DNA of 13,972 nucleotides from JALOOE01 sp964423545 (GCA_964423545.1 CAYRFV010000137.1:1-13972); one strand, 5' to 3'. Shown: positions 1-7,033, counted from the first letter of the stretch. Notes: generated by a model from the sequence alone, not told the origin. Translations and numbers: made by a program.

Positions 1-1
1 G

Positions 2-913
2 TCCTGGCGGATCGAGAAGCCAGCCGACCAGGGCGATGTCACTTATCACGACGCCGCACTCTACGATGTCGCCCTCACGGGCCCATCGGAACTGGTGGTG
101 GCGGCGACAGGCGCCACTCTCGCCGAGACCTTGCACGGTGACGGGACGACTACTTGGCGGCTGGTCGGGGGGCCGATGCGCGACTTCAACGTCATCGCCC
201 ATGCCGATTATCGGCGCTACAGCGGCACTGTGGGCGAGGTGACGGTCAACAGCTATTTTCTGCTGGGCGACGAAGCCGGCGGCCGCAAAGCCCTCACCTG
301 GGCCATGGATGCCTTGCGCGTTTTCGAGGAGGCGTTCGGCCCCTATCCGTATCGCGAGCTGGATGTGGCGGCCATGCCGACGAAAGCGGGGGGCATCGAA
401 TATCCGGGGCTGGTCGCCATCAGCAGCCACATCTATCGCAACCCTGGCGACGACATCCTGTTCGAATCGGTCGTCGTGCATGAGGTCGCACACCAATGGT
501 GGTACAATGCGGTCGGCAACGACCAGATCAACCATCCGTGGCTCGATGAGGCGCTGGCGCAGTATAGCACCTACCTCTACGTTCTCGACAGGTACGGCCA
601 GGAGGGCGCCCAAGGCTTTGTGGATCGGGTAACCCATCTGCGTTGGGGCAGCGTGGGCTACCGAGAGAAGCCGATCGGTCTGCCTGTGGCGGAATACCCC
701 GGAGCCGAGTACGGCGGGCTGGTGTATGGCCGTGGGCCGCTCTTTCTGTTGGCGCTGCGCGAGCGGCTGGGTGAAGCCAAAATGGCGGAGTTCCTGCGTC
801 GCTACTACGCCCAGAACAAGTGGCGCGTCGCTACCCCCGATGGCTTCCGCAGCCTGGCCGAGGAAGTCGCCGGGCAGGACCTGGGCGACCTGTTCGAGAA
901 ATGGGTCGGGTAG
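2..913 (+). CDS. M1 family zinc aminopeptidase, C-terminal part (5' truncated)
   Basis: A metallopeptidase of the M1 (gluzincin) family, which removes N-terminal residues from peptides. The reading frame is open to the left edge, so the true start lies outside the window; the first in-frame GTG, at 95, is not a credible start because coding sequence continues upstream of it. Visible landmarks are the substrate-binding loop GGIEYPG (389-409), which replaces the classical GAMEN motif, the zinc site HEVAH (479-493) followed after 18 residues by the third ligand Glu in WLDEALAQ, and the YGGLVYGRG segment that supplies the family's transition-state Tyr. The protein stops soon after the catalytic domain (DLFEKWVG), so it is a short form without the ERAP1-like C-terminal domain. 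The N-terminal beta domain is mostly off-window. It appears to be a separate unit from pyrG: a promoter and a terminator-like hairpin lie between them. Family assignment is firm; the substrate is unknown. Confidence 0.93.
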   Translation, partial: SWRIEKPADQGDVTYHDAALYDVALTGPSELVVAATGATLAETLHGDGTTTWRLVGGPMRDFNVIAHADYRRYSGTVGEVTVNSYFLLGDEAGGRKALTWAMDALRVFEEAFGPYPYRELDVAAMPTKAGGIEYPGLVAISSHIYRNPGDDILFESVVVHEVAHQWWYNAVGNDQINHPWLDEALAQYSTYLYVLDRYGQEGAQGFVDRVTHLRWGSVGYREKPIGLPVAEYPGAEYGGLVYGRGPLFLLALRERLGEAKMAEFLRRYYAQNKWRVATPDGFRSLAEEVAGQDLGDLFEKWVG

Positions 914-962
914 CTGGCGCCGCACCCTGCCGGTCCCGCCCACGGGTTGAGGCCGCGCTGCG

Positions 963-991
963 TTGCGCCTTTGGCGATCCTATGCTATCAT
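963..991 (+). promoter_or_regulatory. Candidate sigma70 promoter of pyrG with extended -10
   Basis: TTGCGC (963-968) and TATCAT (986-991) are separated by 17 nt, and a TGC immediately before the -10 box (983-985) makes it an extended -10 element. Transcription would begin near 997-999 and give a leader of about 150 nt before the pyrG start. This is by-eye box matching; the spacing and extended -10 make it one of the better candidates in the window. Confidence 0.5.
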
Positions 992-1028
992 GGCGGACAT
1001 AGACTGATGCCGAGCGGTGGCTGAGCCG

Positions 1029-1085
1029 ATGCTGCGCCAACTGATCATCCTGAAGTTTCCGACGTTCCGCCTTTCCTTGACTTAG
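1029..1085 (+). CDS. Possible 18-codon leader peptide upstream of pyrG
   Basis: A short reading frame begins with ATG at 1029 and ends with TAG at 1083-1085, encoding MLRQLIILKFPTFRLSLT. A weak Shine-Dalgarno-like GGTGG (1016-1020) lies 8 nt upstream. The second half of the frame is rich in C and T (1056-1082). The stop codon falls 8 nt before the 5' arm of the terminator-like hairpin at 1094-1124. This order (promoter, small ORF, hairpin, biosynthetic gene) is that of leader-peptide attenuators such as E. coli pyrBI. An 18-codon ORF can easily arise by chance, so its position is the only argument for it. Confidence 0.28.
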   Translation: MLRQLIILKFPTFRLSLT

Positions 1086-1093
1086 GACTCGCC

Positions 1094-1131
1094 AGAGACA
1101 CGGGGAGCTTATCTCCGTGTCTCTGTTGTTT
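1094..1131 (+). terminator. Terminator-like hairpin in the pyrG leader, possible attenuator
   Basis: The arms AGAGACACGGGGA (1094-1106) and TCTCCGTGTCTCT (1112-1124) form a 13-bp stem with one G-U pair and a 5-nt loop (GCTTA). They are followed by GTTGTTT, a moderate U-rich tail. It ends 21 nt before the pyrG ATG and lies downstream of the best promoter candidate, so it would interrupt the pyrG transcript itself. It is therefore either an attenuator or a terminator for the upstream peptidase gene with an undetected promoter inside the last few bases, which is unlikely. The hairpin is clear; the regulatory role is inference. Confidence 0.65.
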
Positions 1132-1145
1132 GCTTGGGGGATTTG

Positions 1146-2756
1146 ATGACTGCATACATCTTCGTTACGGGTGGCGTGGTGAGCGGGCTGGGGAAAGGGG
1201 TGACGGCCGCCTCGATCGGCCGGCTGCTCAAGAGCCGCGGGGTGCGCGTCTCGATCCAGAAGCTCGATCCGTACCTGAATGTCGACCCCGGCACGATGTC
1301 GCCCTATCAGCACGGCGAGGTGTTCGTCACGGATGACGGCGCGGAGACCGATCTCGATTTGGGCCACTACGAGCGCTTCGTGGACGAGAACCTGAGCCGC
1401 GTCAACAACATCACGACCGGCCAGATTTACACCCAGGTGCTGAGCCGCGAACGTCGTGGCGACTATCTGGGTGGCACGATCCAGGTCATCCCCCATGTCA
1501 CCAATGAGACGAAGCGCGGCATCCTGGAGGCCGCCCGGCGCAGCAACGCGGACGTGCTGATCGTCGAAGTGGGCGGCACGGTGGGTGATATGGAAGGCGA
1601 GGCGTTCCTGGAAGCAATTCGCCAGATGCGTAAGGATGTGGGGCGGAACAACACCCTCTACATCCACGTGACTTTGCTGCCCTACATCTCCGGGAGCAAC
1701 GAGCTCAAGACCAAACCCACCCAACACAGCGTGCGCGAGTTGCGCGGGATTGGAATCCAGCCCGACATGATCGTCTGTCGCTCCGATCACCCGATGAGCG
1801 ACAGCGTGCGTGAGAAGATCGCCCTCTTCACCGACGTAGAGACGCGGGCCGTGGTGCCTGCCTACACCGCTCAGAGCATCTACGAGGTGCCGCTGATGCT
1901 GGAGGCGGAAGGGGTGGGTGATTTCATCATCGAGCGCCTTGGATTGCAGGCGTCCTCTGCCGACCTGGCCGGCTGGCGCGAGCTGGTTGCCGAAATCCGT
2001 CGGGCGAAAGTCGCGGTGCGCGTGGCCATCGTGGGCAAATATGTGGAGCTCGAAGACGCCTATATGAGCGTGCGCGAGGCGTTGCGCCACGCCGGCTGGA
2101 GCCTGGAACGCGACGTCGAGATCGACTGGATCGCGGCCGAGTCGCTGGAGAAAGCCGGCGGCATCGATCGGCTGACTTCGGCCGATGCGATCCTGGTGCC
2201 GGGCGGCTTCGGCGAGCGCGGCATCGAGGGGATGATCGTGGCCGCGCGCTTTGCGCGAGAGCGGGGAATCCCGTACTTCGGGCTGTGTCTGGGCATGCAG
2301 GTGATGTGCATCGAGTTCGCTCGCAACGTCCTGCAATTGGAGGACGCCAACAGCACCGAGTTCAATCCCAAGTCCCCGGACCCGGTCATCAGCCTGATGC
2401 CCGACCAGCAGGGGATCGAGGAGATGGGCGGCACCATGCGCTTGGGACTGTGGCCGTGTCACCTTCAACCTGGGACCCACGCTGCAAGCGCCTACGGGCC
2501 GAACGGCGCTATCCAGGAGCGCCACCGCCACCGCTGGGAATTCAACAACCGCTACCGGGCAATGGCCGGCGCCGCAGGCATGGTCTTCAGCGGCCTCTCG
2601 CCTGATGGCCGATTGGTCGAGATCGCGGAACTGGCGCCGAACATCCACCCGTGGATGCTGGGCACACAGTTCCACCCGGAATTCCGCTCGCGACCGAATC
2701 GGCCACACCCGCTCTTCCGGGCCTTCCTACAAGCAGCCGTGAAAGAACAGCTGTGA
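1146..2756 (+). CDS. pyrG: CTP synthase (glutamine-hydrolysing)
   Basis: Converts UTP to CTP using ATP and glutamine, the last step of de novo pyrimidine nucleotide synthesis, in the cytoplasm. The 536 residues match the usual length of about 535-545. The N-terminal amidoligase domain (about 1-265) shows the P-loop GGVVSGLGKG (9-18), the stretch around DPYLNVDPGTMSPYQHGEV (41-59) and the CTP/UTP-contact segment KTKPTQHSV (188-196). The C-terminal class I glutamine amidotransferase domain has the oxyanion region GGFGERG (353-359), nucleophile Cys381 in GLCLGMQ, and His510/Glu512 in QFHPEF. ATG at 1146 is preferred over in-frame TTG codons at 1134 and 1143 because it gives the canonical N-terminus (MTAYIFVTGG) and follows a G-rich ribosome-binding site at 1136-1141. 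The leader carries a hairpin that may attenuate transcription. All catalytic residues are present. Confidence 0.98.
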   Translation: MTAYIFVTGGVVSGLGKGVTAASIGRLLKSRGVRVSIQKLDPYLNVDPGTMSPYQHGEVFVTDDGAETDLDLGHYERFVDENLSRVNNITTGQIYTQVLSRERRGDYLGGTIQVIPHVTNETKRGILEAARRSNADVLIVEVGGTVGDMEGEAFLEAIRQMRKDVGRNNTLYIHVTLLPYISGSNELKTKPTQHSVRELRGIGIQPDMIVCRSDHPMSDSVREKIALFTDVETRAVVPAYTAQSIYEVPLMLEAEGVGDFIIERLGLQASSADLAGWRELVAEIRRAKVAVRVAIVGKYVELEDAYMSVREALRHAGWSLERDVEIDWIAAESLEKAGGIDRLTSADAILVPGGFGERGIEGMIVAARFARERGIPYFGLCLGMQVMCIEFARNVLQLEDANSTEFNPKSPDPVISLMPDQQGIEEMGGTMRLGLWPCHLQPGTHAASAYGPNGAIQERHRHRWEFNNRYRAMAGAAGMVFSGLSPDGRLVEIAELAPNIHPWMLGTQFHPEFRSRPNRPHPLFRAFLQAAVKEQL

Positions 2757-2779
2757 AATAATAGCGAGGAGCGAGCCAA

Positions 2780-2799
2780 GAGCCGTGAGCTCGCGGCTC
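2780..2799. repeat. Inverted repeat between pyrG and yebC
   Basis: GAGCCGTGAG and CTCGCGGCTC are adjacent arms that are complementary at nine of ten positions, with the tenth a G-U pair in RNA. In RNA the outer 6 bp (GAGCCG/CGGCTC) would close an 8-nt apex. No U-tract follows directly (a TTTTT run comes only at 2822-2826), so it is not a convincing intrinsic terminator. It may be an mRNA stability or processing element, or simply chance in GC-rich DNA. Confidence 0.3.
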
Positions 2800-2845
2800 C
2801 CGGTCACTCGGCACCACTCACTTTTTCGTCATCGAGGGGGACACC

Positions 2846-3592
2846 ATGTCTGGACACTCCAAATGGGCGACCATCAAGCGCCAGAAGGGCGCAAACGACG
2901 CCAAGCGTGGGCAGCTTTTCACCAAGTTGGCGCGCGAAATCTCGCTGGCGGCGCGCGATGGCGGCGATCCCAACTTCAACTTCAAGCTGCGCTTGATCAT
3001 CGACAAGGCGCGGGCGTCGAACATGCCCAAAGAGAACATCGAGCGCGCGATCAAGCGCGGGGCAGGCACGGGCGAAGACGGCGCGGTGCTCGAAGAGGTG
3101 ACCTATGAAGGCTATGGACCGCACGGGGTGGCGATCCTGATGCAGGTCGTCACCGACAACCGCAACCGCACCGTCTCAGAGATTCGCCGGGCGCTGAGCC
3201 GCGGCGGTGGCAATCTGGGCGAGTCGGGCAGTGTGGCCTGGCTTTTCGATCAAAAGGGCTACATCACGATCCCGGCCGAAGGGCTGAACCAGGACAAGGC
3301 GTTCGAGCTGGCGCTGGAAGCCGGTGCGGAGGATGTGCAGTTCGGTGATGAGATCACCGAAATCTACACGCTGCCGGCCGATCTGCAGTCGGTGCGCCAG
3401 GCATTTCAGGATGCGCGCTACAAGGTGGAGGATGCCGAAGTGACGATGCAGCCGAAGACCTACGTCTCCCTTGCACCGGCCGACACGTTGCAGGTGATGA
3501 ATCTCATCGAGACGCTCGAGGAGCTAGACGATGTCTCGAAGGTCTATTCGAACCTGGAGATCACCGATGAGGCGCTGGCGCAGATGGCGTAG
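2846..3592 (+). CDS. yebC: YebC/PmpR family protein (DUF28)
   Basis: A 248-residue cytoplasmic protein of the YebC/PmpR family. Members were long annotated as transcription regulators and have more recently been linked to relieving ribosome stalling on proline-rich stretches. The N-terminus MSGHSKWATIKRQKGANDAK (1-20) is the family signature; the acidic C-terminal region around NLIETLEELDDVSKVYSNLEI is also typical, and the length is normal. The ATG at 2846 follows a strong ribosome-binding site, GAGGGGG at 2834-2840. It lies 89 nt after pyrG on the same strand and may be transcribed with it. In many bacteria ruvC follows yebC directly; here the next plus-strand gene on that side is 1.7 kb away and ruvC itself lies about 10.2 kb downstream, beyond an inserted transport cassette. 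Function in this organism is by homology only. Confidence 0.97.
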   Translation: MSGHSKWATIKRQKGANDAKRGQLFTKLAREISLAARDGGDPNFNFKLRLIIDKARASNMPKENIERAIKRGAGTGEDGAVLEEVTYEGYGPHGVAILMQVVTDNRNRTVSEIRRALSRGGGNLGESGSVAWLFDQKGYITIPAEGLNQDKAFELALEAGAEDVQFGDEITEIYTLPADLQSVRQAFQDARYKVEDAEVTMQPKTYVSLAPADTLQVMNLIETLEELDDVSKVYSNLEITDEALAQMA

Positions 3593-3608
3593 ACCGGGTC
3601 GAGAACAG

Positions 3609-3685
3609 GGCGCCGTAAGCGCCACGGACGCGTTCCAGGCTCGGCCCGGACCGGTCTCTGACCATGCCGGGCTCGGACAGAGACC
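3609..3685. terminator. Hairpins between the convergent yebC and DUF917 genes
   Basis: Two stem-loops lie in the 125-nt gap between the convergent stop codons. One is GGCGC/GCGCC (3609-3613 with 3619-3623, 5-nt loop). The other is GGTCTCTG/CAGAGACC (3653-3660 with 3678-3685, perfect 8 bp, 17-nt loop). A competing pairing, GCCCGG (3644-3649) with CCGGGC (3667-3672), is also possible. Neither strand shows a U-tract after the stems, so bidirectional termination is suggested mainly by location. Confidence 0.35.
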
Positions 3686-3717
3686 CACCCGGCCGCGAGT
3701 TCCACTTCAGCGGGCCC

Positions 3718-4863
3718 CTATCGCAAGATCAGTTCCTCGATGGGCCGGTAGTCGAGCTCAAACCCAAAGTGCCTGGGCCCCAGGCAGGCGATCCCGGCTG
3801 TCGACCTAAAAGCCGGATGGGCTGACACGCCGATGACGGCTACATTCATCCCCTCGGCAAGGTAAGTGTTGGTGGTCGGCTCGCCGGAATCAGCGTCGAC
3901 CACCGACAGCAGATCCGGGCTGGTAACGAAGGGCTCTCCATCACGCCAGGTGATGTGGTGCTCGTTCTTGAACCAGATTCGGAAGTCGTGACCGGCGAAC
4001 TGGCCCGTGCCGGCGATATCCGTCGTGCCGATCTGGTATCCCCCCGTGCTCTCCCATGCCCGCAAGCTGACCACCCCGCGAAACAGCACCCATCCCCCCA
4101 GAAACGCGGCAGCCGCAGCAACCGGGTCGTTGTCCGCTTCGCGCGCCTGGCGGATCGTCCGCCCCAGCTCATAGCAGCGGCTGATGGTGCCCAGAATCAA
4201 GGCCCGCTTCAGGGCAGAAACCGGCATCAGGTAGGCTGCGACGGCGCAGATGGCATAGGAATCTGGCAGCTTGGTGACCACCGACATCGCTTTGAGCGTC
4301 TTCTCGGCGACATCGAGGCTGGTCGCCTGACGAAGAATCAGCGCGTTGCCCCACTCGTCGGCGATCGCAGACGGCCACATGGCCTGCTTCTGCATCTCCG
4401 GCGTCACCTGGCTCGCCTCCGGTACGGCGCGCCCACTGGCATCGCCATCTACCAGAGTGATGCCCAACTCCGCTGCGGCGAACATGGGACCGGGCGTGTT
4501 ATGGGCGCCCAGTTCGACGGGAAAGACGACCGAGATGCGCTTGCCCGTATAGGCCTCTAGCTCGCGAATGGCGGCGGGCATGGCCGAGCCGACCCGCCGA
4601 ATGCCATAGCCGGGCCACGCCTGTCCCTCGACAAAACCCGCGGCGCGCGGCGCAGTAGAACCTACCGAAAAGACCGAGCACGCCCAGCCATCATCACCCA
4701 ACTCACTCGGATCCGTCCAGCCGAACGGCTTGCCCTCCTCCAGGAGTCGGTAGAGGTAGCTGCGACCAGCATCCGGTCGGCCGCCACCTCCGGTACCCAT
4801 GAAGGTCAGGCCACGGATCAAATCCTCCACCTCGACGCGGCCTTTGATCGTATGTGTGGACAT
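3718..4863 (-). CDS. DUF917 family protein, S-methyl-thiohydantoin desulfurase-like
   Basis: A 381-residue cytoplasmic protein of the DUF917 family (Pfam PF06032, which I recall being renamed after S-methyl thiohydantoin desulfurase). Relatives are often found near hydantoinases and amino-acid or peptide importers. The family signature GTGGGGRPDAG (23-33) is present, as are ELGAHNTP (117-124), VDGDASGRAVPE (138-149) and a full C-terminal domain from PDLLSVVDADSGEP (316-329) to GPRHFGFELDYRPIEEL (362-378). The start at 4863 is chosen over upstream in-frame codons because the family alignment begins here and a perfect GGAGG lies 6 nt upstream. It is divergent from the importer operon, with which it shares a 407-nt intergenic region, so a common regulator or inducer is plausible. 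The enzymatic activity and substrate cannot be read from the sequence; desulfurase or hydantoin-type hydrolase chemistry is inferred from the family name only. Confidence 0.92.
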   Translation of the reverse strand: MSTHTIKGRVEVEDLIRGLTFMGTGGGGRPDAGRSYLYRLLEEGKPFGWTDPSELGDDGWACSVFSVGSTAPRAAGFVEGQAWPGYGIRRVGSAMPAAIRELEAYTGKRISVVFPVELGAHNTPGPMFAAAELGITLVDGDASGRAVPEASQVTPEMQKQAMWPSAIADEWGNALILRQATSLDVAEKTLKAMSVVTKLPDSYAICAVAAYLMPVSALKRALILGTISRCYELGRTIRQAREADNDPVAAAAAFLGGWVLFRGVVSLRAWESTGGYQIGTTDIAGTGQFAGHDFRIWFKNEHHITWRDGEPFVTSPDLLSVVDADSGEPTTNTYLAEGMNVAVIGVSAHPAFRSTAGIACLGPRHFGFELDYRPIEELILR

Positions 4864-4869
4864 GGGCAG

Positions 4870-4874
4870 CCTCC
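4870..4874 (-). promoter_or_regulatory. Shine-Dalgarno GGAGG that fixes the DUF917 start
   Basis: Read on the minus strand, GGAGG is followed by 6 nt (CTGCCC) and the ATG at 4863. No comparable site precedes the longer in-frame starts that reach up to 5211. Confidence 0.8.
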
Positions 4875-4906
4875 GGGTGCAATCTCGAGCAGAATCCTGC
4901 GAACAC

Positions 4907-4935
4907 AGTATAACGCCACTCTCGTTACGAAAGAA
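4907..4935 (-). promoter_or_regulatory. Weak candidate promoter of the DUF917 gene
   Basis: On the minus strand TATACT (4912 to 4907) is a good -10 match. At 17 nt spacing the -35 position reads TTCTTT (4935 to 4930), a poor match to TTGACA. Transcription would start near 4900 and leave a leader of about 37 nt. The near-palindrome TCGT-T-ACGA (4922-4930) lies between the boxes and could be an operator half-site pair. A weak -35 would fit a promoter that needs an activator. Confidence 0.3.
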
Positions 4936-5045
4936 GTTTCTGGCGATCAACTTCATCTTGGGGGTGTCATTCCAGGCGTCGTCTGCGGTGTCGTCTCCCT
5001 CTCCCACACGGGCATGGGGGCAATCACCTGGGAAACTTGGCCGCG

Positions 5046-5073
5046 TTGACAAGTCGCCGAAAACATGTAGAAT
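5046..5073 (+). promoter_or_regulatory. Strong candidate promoter of the importer operon
   Basis: A consensus TTGACA (5046-5051) and TAGAAT (5068-5073) are separated by 16 nt. Transcription would start near 5080, giving a leader of about 190 nt before the lipoprotein gene. This is the best -35/-10 pair seen in the window, and it points into the cassette. Confidence 0.65.
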
Positions 5074-5205
5074 GCTTGGCGCGTACTCCTTTCGGTCTCT
5101 CGACCCGACGTTTGCGGTCAGCATTCGCCGGTGCATAGCTACATAGGTGCTGCGTCGCAGCCACGAGAGTCGATACAAACAGGTCGCCAGCGGTGTCATC
5201 TTTCC

Positions 5206-5232
5206 CCTCATGTGTGTTGATGGGTCATGAGG
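5206..5232. repeat. 7-bp inverted repeat in the operon leader
   Basis: CCTCATG (5206-5212) and CATGAGG (5226-5232) are perfect inverted arms around a 13-nt spacer, 28 nt before the ribosome-binding site of the binding-protein gene. It lies downstream of the predicted start of transcription, so it could act as an operator or as an RNA hairpin. It has no U-tract and is not a terminator. Confidence 0.4.
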
Positions 5233-5259
5233 CGGTCATTTCTCGGATTTCCAGACTTA

Positions 5260-5267
5260 AGGAGGGG
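5260..5267 (+). promoter_or_regulatory. Shine-Dalgarno that fixes the binding-protein start
   Basis: AGGAGGGG (5260-5267) lies 3 nt before the ATG at 5271. The longer in-frame start at 5193 lacks such a site and would put 26 polar residues ahead of the lipoprotein signal. Confidence 0.8.
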
Positions 5268-5270
5268 ACT

Positions 5271-6968
5271 ATGTCTTCCAAGCATGTGTACGGTATCGGC
5301 CGACTTCTTCTCATCGTGACGGTGCTGGCGCTACTGATGGCTTCCTGCGCGCCCGCACCGGAGTCGACCAAGGCTCCCGCTACAGCCCCCACGAAGGCCT
5401 CGGAGCCAACCAAGGCTCCCGCCGCAGCGCCTGCTGCCACCAAAGCTCCAGAGCCCACCAAGGCCCCTGCAGCGCCAACAGCCGCTGGTCCAGCGAAGGT
5501 TTTGATCGTCGCCAGCGGCCAGGATATCTCTAACCTGGATCCACATACTGGCGACGGCTACTCCAATCGCGCAATGCAACGGAATGTCTACGATTCCCTC
5601 GTGCGCTACGAGGGTAACCCGCCCAAGATCGTGCCTAACTTGGCTGAATCCTGGACCATTTCTCCGGATGGGATGGAGTACACCTTCAAGCTCGCCAAGG
5701 ACGCCAAGTTTCACGATGGCTCCCCCGTGAACGCCGAAGCCGTCAAGTATTCATTCAACCGCTCGCTCAAGCTGAAGAAGGGCGGCAACTGGATGTTCTC
5801 ATCAGCGATGGATGAGAACAGCACGACAGTCGTCGATGACGGCACGGTCAAGATCAAGCTGACCAAGCCCTTTGCACCGTTCATGGCGGTCCTGCCCTGG
5901 ATGTTCATCGTCAACCCCAAGGTTGTAGAGGCCAATAAGGGCGCCGATGAAGGGCAGACCTGGCTCAAGGATCACGAGGCCGGGTCGGGGCCATTCGTTA
6001 TCAAGCGCTGGGAGCCAGGCAATCTCTACGAGCTCGAGCGATACAAGGATTACTGGAAGAAGGGCGGCGGGAACCTGACCAGCGCCATCTGGAAGATCAC
6101 GCGCGAGACCTCTTCGCAGCGCCTCGCCGTGCAGAAGGGGGATGCTCACATTGCCGTGGACCTCACCGGCGACGACATGGACTTCCTGAAGGGCTCGGCC
6201 GGAGTCGTGCTCGTCGAGGAACCGGAGTACCGCACCTTTTCCATCAAGATGAACACGCAGAATGGGCCGTTCACCGACGCCAACCTCCGTAAGGCTGTCT
6301 CGTATGCTTTTGACTACGAGGCCATGCTCGCCGCTGAGGGGCAGGGCCATGCCGTTCTGATGCAGGGCCCGTTGCCGCCCGGCATCTTTGGCGCTGATCC
6401 GACGCTGGAAGTGCCTCGTATGGACCTGAACAAGGCCAAGGAGTGGTTGGCAAAATCCAAGTATCCCAACGGCGGCATCAAGCTGACCTATGTATACGTC
6501 TCTGGCCTGGAGATCGAGCGCAAGTTCGGCCTGATCCTGTTGGACAGCCTGAAGAAGCTGAACATTGATCTGGATGTTAAGCAGCTGGTCTGGACCGACA
6601 TGGTCGCGCTGACCAAGGATCCCAAGACGACACCGGACTTCTTCCCGGTCTTCCAGACGGCCAACTATGCCGATCCCGACAACATCGCCTTCCCGACATA
6701 TCACGGATCCCAGAACGGCAACTGGACCAATCCAACCTACAACAACGCGAAGACGAACGAGCTGATCGACAAAGGCCGCACCACCCTGGCCGATGCCGAG
6801 CGCGCCAAAGTCTACGGCGACTTCCAACGCCTGGTCGTTGACGATGCGCCGGACATCTTCGGCGTACTGGAGAAGCGCAAGCTGGCGATGCGTGACAACG
6901 TCACGGGCTGGTCTTTCGTGCCCGTGGCCTCCAACGCCATCGAGTTCTTCCCAATATCGCTGAAGTAA
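5271..6968 (+). CDS. ABC transporter solute-binding lipoprotein, family 5 (DppA/OppA-like)
   Basis: A 565-residue extracytoplasmic receptor that captures a peptide, nickel-chelate or similar ligand and delivers it to the permeases encoded downstream. A basic start (Lys4, Arg11) is followed by a hydrophobic segment (12-25) and the lipobox LMASC with lipidated Cys26. Residues 27-76 form a flexible Ala/Pro/Thr/Lys linker with repeated (E/S)PTKAP-like units, typical of surface lipoproteins in Chloroflexota. The SBP_bac_5 domain runs from about 77 to the end; recognisable stretches are SNLDPHTGDGY (87-97), LAESWTISPDG, FHDGSPVNAEAVKYSFNR and NYADPDNIAFPTYHG. The gene has its own strong promoter candidate and ribosome-binding site, and a terminator-like hairpin separates it from the permease, which would allow excess receptor production. 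The family is clear; ligand specificity is not, since this family also binds glycosides, nickel and heme precursors. Confidence 0.95.
   Translation: MSSKHVYGIGRLLLIVTVLALLMASCAPAPESTKAPATAPTKASEPTKAPAAAPAATKAPEPTKAPAAPTAAGPAKVLIVASGQDISNLDPHTGDGYSNRAMQRNVYDSLVRYEGNPPKIVPNLAESWTISPDGMEYTFKLAKDAKFHDGSPVNAEAVKYSFNRSLKLKKGGNWMFSSAMDENSTTVVDDGTVKIKLTKPFAPFMAVLPWMFIVNPKVVEANKGADEGQTWLKDHEAGSGPFVIKRWEPGNLYELERYKDYWKKGGGNLTSAIWKITRETSSQRLAVQKGDAHIAVDLTGDDMDFLKGSAGVVLVEEPEYRTFSIKMNTQNGPFTDANLRKAVSYAFDYEAMLAAEGQGHAVLMQGPLPPGIFGADPTLEVPRMDLNKAKEWLAKSKYPNGGIKLTYVYVSGLEIERKFGLILLDSLKKLNIDLDVKQLVWTDMVALTKDPKTTPDFFPVFQTANYADPDNIAFPTYHGSQNGNWTNPTYNNAKTNELIDKGRTTLADAERAKVYGDFQRLVVDDAPDIFGVLEKRKLAMRDNVTGWSFVPVASNAIEFFPISLK
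5361..5498 (+). repeat. Degenerate repeat encoding the lipoprotein linker
   Basis: Imperfect direct repeats encode ESTKAP (residues 31-36), PTKAS (40-44), EPTKAP (45-50), ATKAP (56-60) and EPTKAP (61-66) within the linker of the binding protein. The DNA units diverge at third codon positions (for example gagtcgaccaaggctccc versus gagccaaccaaggctccc), which suggests old duplication kept for composition rather than recent slippage. Confidence 0.7.
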
Positions 6969-6985
6969 GCATTGGTATCAGCAGC

Positions 6986-7025
6986 ACGCCGGGCGCCAAG
7001 TCAAGCGCCCGGCGTTTCTGATCTT
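6986..7025 (+). terminator. Terminator-like hairpin between binding-protein and permease genes
   Basis: ACGCCGGGCGC (6986-6996) and GCGCCCGGCGT (7005-7015) form a perfect 11-bp stem with an 8-nt loop, followed by TTTCTGATCTT. The stem is very stable but the U-tract is interrupted. Between a receptor gene and its permease such a structure usually acts as a partial terminator or 3' RNA stabiliser that raises receptor mRNA above permease mRNA. No new promoter is visible before the permease. Confidence 0.75.
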
Positions 7026-7033
7026 GCGTGCCC

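Larger units (their letters stand above)
4864..5270. other. Divergent regulatory region between DUF917 and importer genes
   Basis: A 407-nt stretch with no credible gene. It holds a good sigma70-type promoter for the plus-strand operon (5046-5073), a weaker candidate for the minus-strand gene (4907-4935), the Shine-Dalgarno sequences of both genes, and a 7-bp inverted repeat at 5206-5232. The plus-strand leader would be about 190 nt, long enough for a regulatory RNA structure, but no known riboswitch was recognised. The short imperfect palindrome TCGT-T-ACGA (4922-4930) lies inside the minus-strand promoter candidate. Confidence 0.7.

Noticed and set aside
985..1145. Bacillus-type pyrG attenuation by reiterative G addition
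   Set aside because: That mechanism needs a GGG run at the transcription start. The predicted start region reads ACAT, and no initial GGG run is present.
831..2708. A 625-codon open frame on the minus strand opposite pyrG
   Set aside because: It is antisense to an intact, well-conserved pyrG, has no family resemblance, and reflects the GC-rich third-position bias that opens antisense frames.
3593..3717. Remnant of an insertion sequence or attachment site at the cassette border
   Set aside because: Only short hairpins were found. No transposase fragment is visible, and no matching direct repeat was noticed near 13800.
4864..5211. A 116-residue N-terminal extension of the DUF917 protein
   Set aside because: The frame is open, but the family alignment and a perfect GGAGG both place the start at 4863; the extension resembles nothing and covers the promoter region.
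5361..5498. A CRISPR-like or satellite repeat
   Set aside because: The repeat is short, imperfect and in frame, and it encodes a low-complexity lipoprotein linker.
5802..6827. A 341-codon minus-strand frame inside the binding-protein gene
   Set aside because: Antisense shadow of a clear SBP_bac_5 coding region, with no recognisable domain.
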